A DNA stretch of 64,000 nucleotides from Pelodera strongyloides (Eukaryota; Nematoda; Chromadorea; Rhabditida; Rhabditidae), in assembly GCA_036852015.1 (NCBI GenBank), contig JAANDG010000272.1, positions 1 to 64,000 of the forward strand, in the 5' to 3' direction. Below the pieces are notes generated by a model. It did no database searches. It was not told the DNA's origin and saw only the letters and a list, made by a program, of their open reading frames with translations. Below are positions 11,255 to 23,300 of this stretch, piece after piece; the stretch's first letter is position 1; each line of letters opens with the position of its first letter. The translations under genes and the position numbers were made by a program.

Positions 11255-11674
11255 TTAAAGGAGGAGGCTCACGAGAATGAAGTGCTCAAATAATTTCCTT
11301 TTATCGAAGGATAATGGGTTTATCTTCCAAAAAACAAGTATTATAAGGTTCAGCGCTTTAGTATGGAGGAATTAATTAATCTAAGAACTCGAAGTCAAAT
11401 AAAATAACCTATCGTATGCAAGGTAGACTTCAAAGTTAAACATGCAAATTTACAAGTCATTTTGCAAGCCAGCATAAAATTTGCATGCCCACTATGGAAA
11501 TCAACTATTTTTTACGATCCAAAATTTTGATAGAATTCATAGTTTTATATTGTTTTAGTCCTTCCAGTTGAAAGCTTTTGCATTGTAAAGCATGTCTTTC
11601 GGAACTTAATACCATCATCTTTCGATAAAAGGAAACCATTCGAGCACTTCATTCTCGTGAGCCTCCTCCTTTAA
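11255..11674. mobile_element. 420-bp non-autonomous element with ~50-bp terminal inverted repeats and TTAA ends
   Basis: The left end TTAAAGGAGGAGGCTCACGA continues through GAATGAAGTGCTC and CCTTTTATCGAA. The right end is its reverse complement, from TTCGATAAAAGG to CTCGTGAGCCTCCTCCTTTA. TTAA is present at both ends, as expected of elements that duplicate a TTAA target (piggyBac-type), though no transposase is present and family membership is inference. The interior is AT-rich and non-coding. Confidence 0.8.
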
Positions 11675-11919
11675 CGTAGAGGAAGGGCTTTTACGTTTTA
11701 CCCTTTAAAATGTAAATTCTCTGCAAATATCTTCCTTTGCCGTTTTCCACATTAACAATTCGCTGCGTATGGACCTTTTTCATTTGATTAAAAGGATGGC
11801 ACCATTTATCAAGAAAGGGAACGGCATTGGGCTGAATTGGAAAGACCGAGGTAATCTTAGGGTATCTTTTTTTTTTGGGAAATATATAGTTTCCCAGGCG
11901 TACGCTAGTACCCTTTCTA

Positions 11920-12025
11920 GGATTTTCTCTCTCTAGCTTTCTGTGGCTCGCTCTCTCGCTGTCTCTCGCTCTCTCTCTCACTGTAGCTTTCTGTAACTCT
12001 CTCTCTCTCTTTCTCTCTATCTTGG
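11920..12025. repeat. CT-rich microsatellite cluster
   Basis: Imperfect CTCTCT tracts, with interruptions such as GCTTTCTGT, cover this interval. No coding signal was found. Similar CT/GA tracts are common in the intergenic DNA of this window. Confidence 0.7.
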
Positions 12026-12129
12026 TCTAAACTACCTGTATGTCCGACCATGTATTGGCCGGACAACATGTGGATTAGACTATGTATGTAGATACGAGTT
12101 CTTCAAGCTTTCTCGGAGGGGAATAGCTT

Positions 12130-12492
12130 CCATATCGTGGTGAAGTCAGCAGGACTCGTAATATTATAGTCCGCAGGCTCGTATCCGGTGGCAAGTCCAT
12201 GGCATGAGGCTATTGAGCGGCGTTCATCTAGCGCGCATCTAATGCGTCCTTTGCGCATACGTAGCGCACAGTCGTTAAAAAAACGTAAGACTGATAGTGC
12301 CGGTGCGCCTACATCTCGCCGCACACATGGCCCACGCGTCAGCACCGAGAAAAGTTTCGCGAAGACCTGGCGAAGTAGCCGCGCATGGTTTTTTCTGGTT
12401 CTCCATCAATATTCGCCTTTTCGTACAGTCACGCCTACCTTTCGCCGTTCGAAATGATCGCGCCAGGCTTTCGCCGCGCACCACCTAAATTG
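12130..12492 (+). repeat. GC-rich repeat ending in CGCCGCGCACCACC
   Basis: This is a GC- and CpG-rich island in AT-rich DNA. It contains repeated CGCAC/GCGCA words, CATCTCGCCGCACA and AGGCTTTCGCCGCGCACCAC at its right end. A related stretch lies at 36600-36892, and the same terminal words occur near 11150, 19930 and 36283. Overlapping ORFs in four frames reflect GC content, not genes. Confidence 0.55.
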
Positions 12493-12798
12493 CGTCGTTG
12501 TAGTCAGTCGCCATGAGTTATGACTACTACTGTGTGTGTCACACGTCCACCCTTGTGTCACATGGTGTCGTCCACAACAATCATTTGCTTGCCGATCTGT
12601 CGATAGCGATAGATGTTGAAAGTAGGGTGGTTGCATGACAAAAAGGCTTAGAGCTTACTGGAATTCATATAACTCGAAAAGGGGATCCCGTGATTCTAAG
12701 GCTAAGAGCTAAGACCTAGGATTTGTAAAGTAGTGCTTTCTTGGAACCATTATTCTTCACAAGCGAATTCATATAACTCATCCGGCGGATTCAACCCT

Positions 12799-12978
12799 TT
12801 ATAGCGAAATACCAGCCGGTTTTTGAAACGCATCGTTGACAACTGAATTCCTACGTATTTATGCTAATTTGCTCGAATTTAGCTCGATTTTTTATTCTAA
12901 TTTATGTTCATTTGCATAAACTGCATACGTATGTTGGTCCTCGGTGTGTTTCAATAACCGGCCGGTATTTCACTTTAA
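12799..12978. repeat. CCGG MITE copy 2 (intergenic)
   Basis: The degraded left end ATAGCGAAATACCAGCCGGT and right end CCGGCCGGTATTTCACTTTA flank a typical core (TTATGCTAATTTGCTCGAAT, TTCATTTGCATAAACTGC). Confidence 0.8.
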
Positions 12979-13100
12979 TATCGTTCGTGCAATGTTTGTT
13001 GCCTATCTATACGCTTCAGCAGTCTGTTTGTGTGAGTCATCAGCGTCAGTAATATGCGAATTTATACAGCCCATATACGGCTTTTCCATAAGGCAAACAA

Positions 13101-13258
13101 ATAGAGAGAGAGGGGGGAGGAAGAAGAGAGAATGACAGAGATAGGGAGGATGGAGAGAGATAGAGGAGAGAGAGAGGGGAGAGAGGTAAGCGATAGAGGA
13201 TGGAGAGAGATAGAGGAGGGAGAGAGAGGGAGGGAGGTAAGAGATATGGAGAGACAAA
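13101..13258. repeat. GA-rich minisatellite/microsatellite
   Basis: GAGAGA tracts with a repeated GGATGGAGAGAGATAGAGGA motif (near 13148 and 13198). ORFs on the minus strand through it are Ser/Leu/Pro low-complexity and are not genes. Confidence 0.8.
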
Positions 13259-13762
13259 GCAGCGATGTTTCATAGTCATAGCGTTACAAGATAGGTATTC
13301 ATCATATTTTTTTGCATTTCTTTCTAGCTACGAGTAAAATAAATTGTGAGGCGTCTTTCCATACATATGAAACGTCTGTAACGTAGATGAAAGTCTTTAC
13401 GAATGCAGGCATACATCGTTCTTTTACATGACAATATTCTAATTTGAGCAGCGGCACTCTTTTATATCCAAAGCGGAACAATTTATTCGAATCCTACTTC
13501 CGTAACGTGAGTGCTAGCGCACGCTACAGTTACTCTTTTATATGTATAAAGATAATAAGATACGGCTATACGTAAACGTTTCTTGCACTGTAACTTATAA
13601 AGATTTAACAGGGTACCTAATTTAGCTTGACTGTACTATAATTGGCAAACGTAGGCGTATGATGATAGCCTTATTTTCGGAAAACAAAGGTTAGGTGCTT
13701 GGTTCATTAATCACCTGGCGCTTTAATTACCTCTCAGGCATTACATCATGGCATTCTCTCTG

Positions 13763-13838
<76 letters not shown>
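13763..13838. repeat. (CT)n dinucleotide tract
   Basis: An almost uninterrupted CT run of about 76 bp. Further CT-rich stretches follow at 14170-14215, 14260-14345 and 14868-14916. No gene is recognised between 13840 and 15040. Confidence 0.95.
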
Positions 13839-13841
<3 letters not shown>

Positions 13842-15094
13842 GTCTCTGCACCCTCTCATCATTACTCGGCCTTTATTTCTAAATTTACTTTCCACGAACA
13901 TCACAGGCCCCCCTAGGGGTCCACGTCATCAGACGTATGTTTTCCTCTTGCAGGCTATTTTAGTGCTCTCTATCTCTGCGCTCTCTCGGCATTCCATCAC
14001 TACATCGTTCCCTTACGAGGTACTCCCTCGCTCTATGCGTCGTCCGCGTCTCTTAGAGTCGAGTACTATTTCCCATCCCACAGCTTCACCCTCGAATATC
14101 TGCGTCTCTCGGAATTCTGCACGCTTTCGCCTCCCACTCGCATGCCCAATTGTGGCAAATGGCGGAATGAAGCCTCTCTCTCTTTCCCTATTTCTCTCTC
14201 TCTCTCTCTCTATTTTTCCTTGCATCTCTGCTTCATTCCAACGCAGGCTTCTCATTAGCTCCCCTCCTCTCTTTCTCTCTGTTTAGCTCTCTCCCTCCCG
14301 CCTGCCCTCCCTCTCTCTATCCGTCTCTCGTTCTCTCCCCTCTCCACGTCGCTGTCCACACTCCCTGCCTGCTGGCATCAAGCTGCCCATGTGTGCCATA
14401 CAACCGGCTCGCGACCCCCACCCCAGTTAAAATAAAATACGTCCTTAGATCGTGCTACAAACTACGATAATCAAGCTCCTACAAACTACGATAATCACTT
14501 AATCCTTACTCTGCTGTTTTTGTTTACAGTATATCACTATGCCCCGCCCATTTGTTTAATATTCACCATAATGAACTATTTTTATTTTATTTATCCCGTG
14601 ATCTTTGATTCATTTTCCCGTGTGTGTTAGTTGTGAATTGTTATCGTATTTTTATTGATTGAAAGTAAAATATAAAATATTCATTAAAAAGTACACAAAT
14701 TATTATAGACTACACAAGCAAAAATATCGCATGAAATATTAGATTGCGATAAAAACCCACAATAAAAGCTTGTGTTGTTGACGTATATCTAAGACCTGAT
14801 TGGGACCCTCAACTTAAATATTCCTTGGCCCAAGTAATTAATTGTTATGTAATTGATAACAATGATTCTCTCTCTCTCTCTTCCCTTCCCTCGTCTCTCT
14901 CTCTCTCCCTCTCTCTTCGCCAATGCTTCTTAAAAGTATATATATATTTCCTATTTCCTTTATTTTATTTTCTATTTTTTTGATTTTTTTTTTTTTTTTT
15001 GATGATTTTTTTAGTTATTATTTTATTATTTTCTGTTTCAGATTTAATGGTCGGCATAAATTTGGGGCGTATTGTCTGTTGAAAGAGAAGCGTT

Positions 15095-15965
15095 ATGGAC
15101 ACTGCGATAGACCATGACGCTTTTTATATGTGTACTGAACTGGCCCCGCGTTGCTATGTTGTGCAAAAGGTGGGTGATATTTTTCTTAATAATTTTGTTT
15201 TAAAGCGGTATAACATCCGGTTTTTGAAAATTATGATGGGCGCTGTATTGCCATGTTTAGTATGCAAGTAAGTGTGCGGTGGTGCGCGATTTTTAGGCTA
15301 ATTATTTTCAGTAGCATGTAATATATGGGAATGCAGTTGTCCAGCCGTTGTTTCAAAAACCGGCTGTTATATAGCTTTATTTATGATTATTTTCTTTTTA
15401 CGTTCTTTTGGATATTTATTACGATGGTGTATTTGATTTTATGTGCGTTAATTTTACTGTAATAATTTATTAAAATTGATAATGATTTCCATATTTGTCA
15501 TTTTATAGGTCACGAATATAACAGGTTTCAGTTTTATATTTAACCCTGTAATCTAATGCATTATATAAGGGAATTTTGTCTATGGAAACTGTTTTATATT
15601 TACTATTTATCATGCATACGACATGGGACATGGCAGAGGGTTTTTTGTGGGGCAATAACGAAAATACATTCGATATTTATCGAATTTGTTTGTATAAATT
15701 ATCGATTTCAATTTGTCGCTTTTATATTGAAATAATTTATCACTAAGGGACAAAAAAAATGAAATCGATATAGATCTCTTTTATATACTAACTCTACCGT
15801 AGAAAATATGTGGATCGTGGTAGTAGGTTAATGTACTAATGTAATGGGTTTCTTTTGTAGTCGTTGTATAATGATGATGATAATGATAATAAATTAGCAT
15901 TACTAATTGTAAGTTTAGCGTTCAAGCCACAACAAATTATTTTAATTAATTCTTCGATAAATATT

Positions 15966-16048
<83 letters not shown>

Positions 16049-17361
16049 TTTATTTTGTGTTTGAATTGTAACTGTGCGCGGTGACACATAATAGATAGAA
16101 AAAGCTGTAACAAGTTGTGCTTCGGTTAGTCATATTGCCATACAAAGAGGTACAAAGTGGGCTCATTCACGTACGTATTATTTACCAATGTGTGTTTTGC
16201 TCTATTCACGTTTTCGTGTGTTTGTGTGTGCTCATACACGTAATGTAAGCTCATATTCATTTTCATATGCTCACTTGTTACTTCTGGTAATCTCATTAAA
16301 GCGAAATACCGGCCGGTTTTTGAAACACATCGAGTACACCAGCGTTCTTATGCAGCTTATGCAAATGACCATAAATTAGAATAAAAAAATCGAGCTAATT
16401 CGAGTAAATTAGCATAACTACGTAAGAATTCAGTTGTCCACGATGCGTTTCAATAACCGGCCGGTAATTCACACGAAGTGTGTGTGTATGTGTATGTGTG
16501 TGTGTATGTGTGTGTGTGTGTGTGCGTGTGTGTGCGTGTGTGTGTCATACGCATATCCATTATCCATTCTCATATGCCCACATTCTCAGATTCTCATATG
16601 CTCATATTCTCTAACGTACAGGCTAGCAACTCGTAAATATCCTGCTATTTTTTGTTCAACCATAGAGTCCAAAGATCGCTGTGAGGAAAATCGTGGAATT
16701 TATTTTGCAACTCTTATCTATTGTTGAAATATGTCCGCCATGCTCATAGGGATTGCGGTACCGGAAGTTATACTAGAAAATGTTTACGATAAAGCGGCAT
16801 AACACGTGTCAAATATATACCGGAGCCGTCAGTGCCGGATGTGCACATTATGGAACAAAATTTGCATGTAATACCCAAAGCAAACTCGCGAAACTGGGCT
16901 AGCTTTTTCCAAGTACTATGTTTTGCTCTGTTTTGTGATCCATAATGGGCTAATAGGCTCTAATAGGCGTGTGAAGAATAAAAAGGAAGGTTATTTTTGG
17001 GTGACCTCATCCCTTTAAAGATCCATTTTTAATGATCTGGGAACGTAGTTGTTCAACACACGCTTCTAAAACCGGTTGTCATTCCGCTTTATTCTTAAAG
17101 CGAAATACTGGCCGGTTTTTGAAACGCATCGAGTACACCAACATTCTTATGCAGCATATGCAAATAAACATAAATTAGAATAAAAAATCGAGCATATGAA
17201 TTCAGTTGCCCACGATGCGCTTTAAAAACCGGCTGTCATTCCGCTTTAATCTTAAATTACAATATAAAGATCGTGAAAAAAGTTTGTTCCATATCCAAAT
17301 GAAGATCAGCATCAAAACGGCGTACAGGCACAGTTTGCCAAATATGGCCAATTCAACTACT

Positions 17362-17393
<32 letters not shown>

Positions 17394-20300
17394 CATCTCT
17401 CCCGCTCTCCCTCTCTCGCTCTCCCTCTCTCCCTCTCTCTGTCTCTCCGCCCCTCTTTACGTGTTTTTAGCTAATCTCTAGCGAATTTGTGATCGATGCC
17501 CTCTCGTTTTTGTGTGCAAAAACCTAATCTCTAATGCCAGAACACTCATGCTTGATTGGTAGTAGAGTTTAGCGAAATGTTGAAATTTTTATATATAAAT
17601 TTCAAACAATTAAGTAAGATTCTTTTAAAGCGGTGGGGCCCGTGATTTGTGAAGTCCTTCTATTTACGCTTCATAAACCATGTGCCATACAACTTTGGTG
17701 CAACATGTTTTTTCAGATTATCCTGTCTATTCTGCGTTCTTTTTGCACTCAGTTGCGTAGTTATTGATAATTGATGCAACTAATTTATTTTTGTTAATAA
17801 TTTGTTTTTAAAATATCGACGGAAATAATTTCGAATCAGATAAATTTCCCTTTATGACAGTAGATAAATACTTGAATTCAATATACATAATTAATTCATC
17901 ATTATAACATTTTGTTGAAGGCTGATTTACGCTCGTATCTCGCCAACTGAGAATTGAGAGGCCGCTGTTGTGCCAGACGCGCGCCACAGAACGCGCATCT
18001 ATGGCACACACTGTGGCGCGCGTCTGGCATGCCAGCACACACTGTGCGCGCGTCTGGCGTGTGCATTAGTGGGGCATCCCGTTTTGTGGTCCCGCTGTTT
18101 ATAGTTTCACGTTGAGTTCTGGTAGAGGGGAAAATAACAATTCAAAGAAGCTAAAGCAAAACGCCCATGATTTTCTCTTTAAATTCAAATATCCGTATCC
18201 TTTCAGTCTCTGAAGTTGGATCACAGCCAGCTGGAACGTATGATGCAGGATGTGTACAGGGACCAGGATCGACCTCCACCTCCAGCACCGTCCTTACCAT
18301 ATTGGTAAGGAGATTCAGAGTGGCGCAGTGACTAAGCTCTTGTCTCTCGAGCAAGCAACTAGGGTTCGAGTCCTGCTAATGTTGTAATGCAAGTAAACCA
18401 GGGTATGGGTAGACTACGTGCAATAGCTCTTTGTGCTCAGAATCAGTCAGTCCGTTTTAATACAAGTCACGTGCTACCAGTACCAGTCGGGTACAATCTA
18501 GTCCGAGTCCTGTGCTTTCCAGGTTTGACCAAGAATGCCGTCAGGAGCTTCTGCTCAACCAATTGCCCGAGCCTTGTGCTTCAAATGGACTTCCGATCCC
18601 GTCACCCGTGCCGTCCCCGGTACCGCCCCCGGTAGACCTGCGGGCCCAGCTCAAGGCCCAATTGGAGTACTACTTTTCAAGGTTAGTATTCAAACTCTGA
18701 GGCTGGCAAGCATCCTTATTCTGGTCACTACATTACTTACGTGCTTGGTCCTAAGAACGCATGGAGTATGGACTGTAGTCGACGCATACGTCCCTTACGA
18801 TGCGGGATGATTTTGCCGATTTCGAGCACAAGTAGTTTTATTTGAATTAGACTGTACATTATCTACCGGGAACCGCAACCCCTTAAAGCGGAATACCAGC
18901 CGGTTTTTGAAACGCATCTCAAATACCTGCATTCTTATGCAGTTATGCTAAGAGGGGTCGAATTGGGGTCTATTTTTTATTAAAATTTATGCTCATTTGC
19001 ACATGATGCATAAGAAAGCAGGGGTACGCGATGCGTTTAAAAAACCGGCCGGTATTTCGCTTTAAAATGTGCGCCAGTTATGTGCAAACTTGACTTGCGC
19101 ACCTTTTTGCTTCTCTGGCGCTCCGCTGCGCACCGTAGGGTCCTCCACCCAGCACCTTCCCCGATTTAGATGCCATGTAGCTTCCTCAGTGATAAATTGC
19201 TATCCAAAAAAAGTTCGTATTTTGTAGTTTGTATTATTTTGTAGTTTGTACTACCTTGCGTTTTCAGGGAGAATCTGATGACCGATCGATATTTGCGTTG
19301 TCAAATGGATGCTGACAACTTTGTGCCAATTTCAATTATCGCCGGGTTTAGAAGGATTGTGCAATTGACTAATGATTTTAATCTGATCCTGCAGGTGCTC
19401 AGAGGTAAGACTTCGTATCTCTCTCTTTCTCACTCTCTCTCTCTCTCTATCACTTTCTCGGTCTCTCGGTCTCCCCCCTCTCTCTCTATCACTTTTTCTC
19501 TCTCTCTTTCTCTCTCTTTTCTCTCTCTCTATCACTTTCTCGGTCTTTCGGTCTCTGTCTCTCTCTCTATCACTTTCTCTATCTATAACTTTCTCGGTCT
19601 CTATCCCTCTTTGCTGACAGAGATCGATGTTCCAAAATTATTCTATTTGGAAATTATTGTATGAACGTTTTGTCCAGAATCACCCATGGTCGAGGTAGAC
19701 GAATTAAACGGAAAAGTGCGTCCTGTCCTCCGACGGTGCACGATTATCATAAGGGAAGTAGCTGAAGAGTTCGCGGAGGTACGCTTCAATTTTTTATTGA
19801 TGGCCTAGTGGATAGGGAGTCTGTCTGTCATGGGGAGAACGAAAGTTCGATTCTGATTGGGTGTCAAATTGAGTTGACTGATTTCTCCAAAGATGTGGCA
19901 CACCCATCGCATCCCTAAAAAAGTGAGCCACTTTTTCGCCGCGCACCATGTTCTGCATTAGATAAAAGGTCAACCAGTCCAATATGGTACTGTAATACCC
20001 AAATTGAGCTTTAGTAATTGACGAAGTTTGGGTTTGCAATTGCCGAATTGCCGTAAACATACGGTAAGCGAAACAAACAGCGAAAAACCGGTCGGTTTTT
20101 GAAATCATCGTGGACAAATGAATTCTTACGTATTTATGTTAATTTACTCGAATTTAGCTCAATTTTTTCTTCTAATTTATGTTCATTTGCGTGATGCCCT
20201 TGCGGTGTTTCAAAAACCGGCTGGTATTTCGCTTTAAAAGTCGTGTGATAGGCAGATAGGCAACAAAAAAAACTATAATTATAATTGTCTTTGTGACTAC

Positions 20301-23300
20301 CGTACTATTCTTTCCTTTGCTACCGTTGTGCCCAACTTTAGGAAGTCGAGAAAATAGTCTCCGGCGGTCCGGCGTACGTATCCTTGAGCTACGGTTTAAA
20401 CAGTTCGTGGTACATCACTTACGCCAACGAGGAGACCACACAAAGAGCCTATTTACACCTGCAAAGCTCTGGAGCCACGATTAATGGGAAACCGATTTGC
20501 GTAAGTATTTATGGAGTTAATAATTTATTACATCAGGGAGATGCGCACAAAAGCCAACACAGAGTAAAATGTTTGAAAAACAAATGAGCTCTTTTGAAAG
20601 GAGATAAGGACACAAAAGTAGGATTTTTTGGGACTTATAACAAGAGCGTGTATTAGCCGAGCACTACGAACCCAGTAGCTGGACACTATCGGACACTAAC
20701 ACACATAAGCGTGCACATACCCAGGGTTACGTCAGTGGCTAAGTTCACCGAACGACCTTGGGAACTGTCTTGCGTATCATTTTGATATTCTGAGTTTGTG
20801 AGCAAATTCCATGACTGGATGTACCAGTGCACATGGTCTTGCGCATACGTATAAAGTTAATCTAGTTTGAATACTGTAATTTTGCTTTTATTTGTCTCTT
20901 TATTTTTATTACATAATATGGCTACAGTAGGTTCTCATTACTGCGGGTGCTCACTGCAACTATTTTGCGTACATAGATAAACACATTTGCAACCATTTTA
21001 GCAAAAGTTTTTGAATGCTTATGCATTCTCAGCGTTCTTATGCCGCATATCCAAATGTACATAAATTAGAATAAAAAAAATCGAGCTAAATCCGAGCAAA
21101 TTAGCATATGTAAGGATTCAGCTGTCCACGATGCGCTTCAAAAACCGGCCGGTATTTCGCTTTAAATGTTTTAAATGCTACTTTAGGCTCGTATCAAGAC
21201 TGGAGTGCCTCCATCAGCAGAAATACAAGAAAGATCGCCGTCGTCGGTTCCGCCTACAGCTTCCGCACCGTCTGAAGGTAGATTATAGTTATTGATTTTA
21301 TTGATTTTAGTGATTTATTGATTTATCGATTTATGATTTATCGATCACCGATTGTTATCGGCACCTTGACCGGGATCATAGGTATGAATCACATAGTTGT
21401 CTGATTGATTGTCTGTTGTCGAAAGAATAACTTCATACCATACTACGAGAGCCATTGGTATCGTAGACTTTACATTTGTATTTATCGATTTATCTACTAT
21501 TGTATAAACAATACGTAACTCAATTTCCCTTATAACTCAATAGGTCCGTCACATAGACCGCAGATTGAGCGTGAATTTTGAGCGCAATTTTCAGTAGCCG
21601 TTGCAACATAGTGGTCTGATATCACCCAATTTTCATAATTTGTTTACTTTTGATCATTTCTGGCTTATAAGTAGTATTGGGTTCTTTACATGCTCATTGT
21701 AAGCAACACAGAAACACACTTCTGTGTATCTTGTTTTAAATCGAAATAGCGGCCGGTTTTTGAAACGTATCGTGGACAGCTGAATTCTTACGTAGTTATG
21801 CAAAGTTGCTCGAACCTAGCTCGAGTTTTTATTCTAATTTATGGTCATTTGCATAAACTGTATAAGAGTGCTGGTGTACACGATGTGTTTGAAAAACTGG
21901 TCGGTATTTCTCTTTAAAGTGGTACGACAGGTGGTTTTTGTGACATGTGGTTTAAACTTGACCAACGGAACTACCTTCCTTTCAGGTCCGTCAACGTCAG
22001 CGCCACCTCCCGATCCAACGCAATACCACCATTTATTCGAGTTGGGAAGCGTCCTAGCCGCGTATGGATATGTGCCGAAGGCTACATTCAAGTTTGTTCT
22101 TTATTTATGGGGTTGCCAAGTATGCTGAAAATTTACTGTATTTTTTTTCATTTTTCAGATTATATATACATAATTTTCCATATTATATACGCCAGGTTTC
22201 GTGCAGAAATACGGATAGTATTGACAGAAACACGGACACTTTTTGGGATGCTTGGAAACCCCATTATAGATCAGACGAATTTTATTAGGCTATATCACAT
22301 TGATTCATTTTACAACCGGAAAATGTTGACCTACTCATTATTACTTTTTTTTGATCATTTGTAAATTACTGGAAAAGGGAAGCATGATTTACAAAATAAC
22401 AATGCTCTGCCATGTGTGATAATTTGCTAATTTTATTTTAATGCTTACTTCATCAGCTCATTTCACAAACCAGTTGTTATACCGCTTTAAGAACTGATTT
22501 GAGAGCCAATTTTGTGATTTCAGGCCCGGTGGCACTTACGTGCACGTAGAAGAAGACCCGGCCCCGTTCTTTGGCCCGTCGGCTTCCCGCGGGGGACGGG
22601 GAAGAGGGAGACATTCTCCCCGGGGAGGACGCCATAATAATAATACGACATATCAGGTGGACATACAGAAACTACCGCATTTTTCCGATGGTTCTGTGTG
22701 TGTATATGTATATTGCGGAAGCAGCGAAATATGGCCGAGTTGTTCGTTGGCTATCTTTTTCTTCTTATTATATAAAAGAGTAACTGTAGCGTCATTTGCA
22801 CTCCAGCATACCGATGTGCGTTACGGAAATGCAAATTTCGTGTTCGGGTATAAAAAGAATTTCGCAGCTCAATATCGAAGTATGCATATGCAATTGTTTC
22901 CTATTATGTGAATTTCTTATGATACGTTTGAAGCTTTGTATATAGTATGCCCATGCTAAATCAATCATATTTCCATGTAAGTCGCCGCAGGCGGCGTGAG
23001 CCGACTTGTACATTATGAATTCATAAAGAACTGCTGGATATATGCATGTAACTTTCAATGATTCTCAATGTCACGACTCGACGTTCTCGTGCACACAGCC
23101 TAAGCCAAAGCCTAAGCCTAAGCCTAAGCCTAAGCCTAAGCCTTTGTAACTTATTGTTTTTCAGACAACGTTCTACAATTCAAGTCAACAGGGTAACGGA
23201 CTCTCGCCAAGTTATATGTTTGGAGGTGAAACTCGTCGAGGTTTGTGGGGGTTTGACTCTGTTTTAACAATTGAATTTCCATGCATTATATGCAAATGAG

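Noticed and set aside
13003..14286. Ser/Leu-rich ORFs on both strands
   Set aside because: They follow CT/GA microsatellites and have no splice or domain evidence.
15836..16087. ORFs of poly-Lys or poly-Phe
   Set aside because: Read-through of an 80-nt poly(T) tract.
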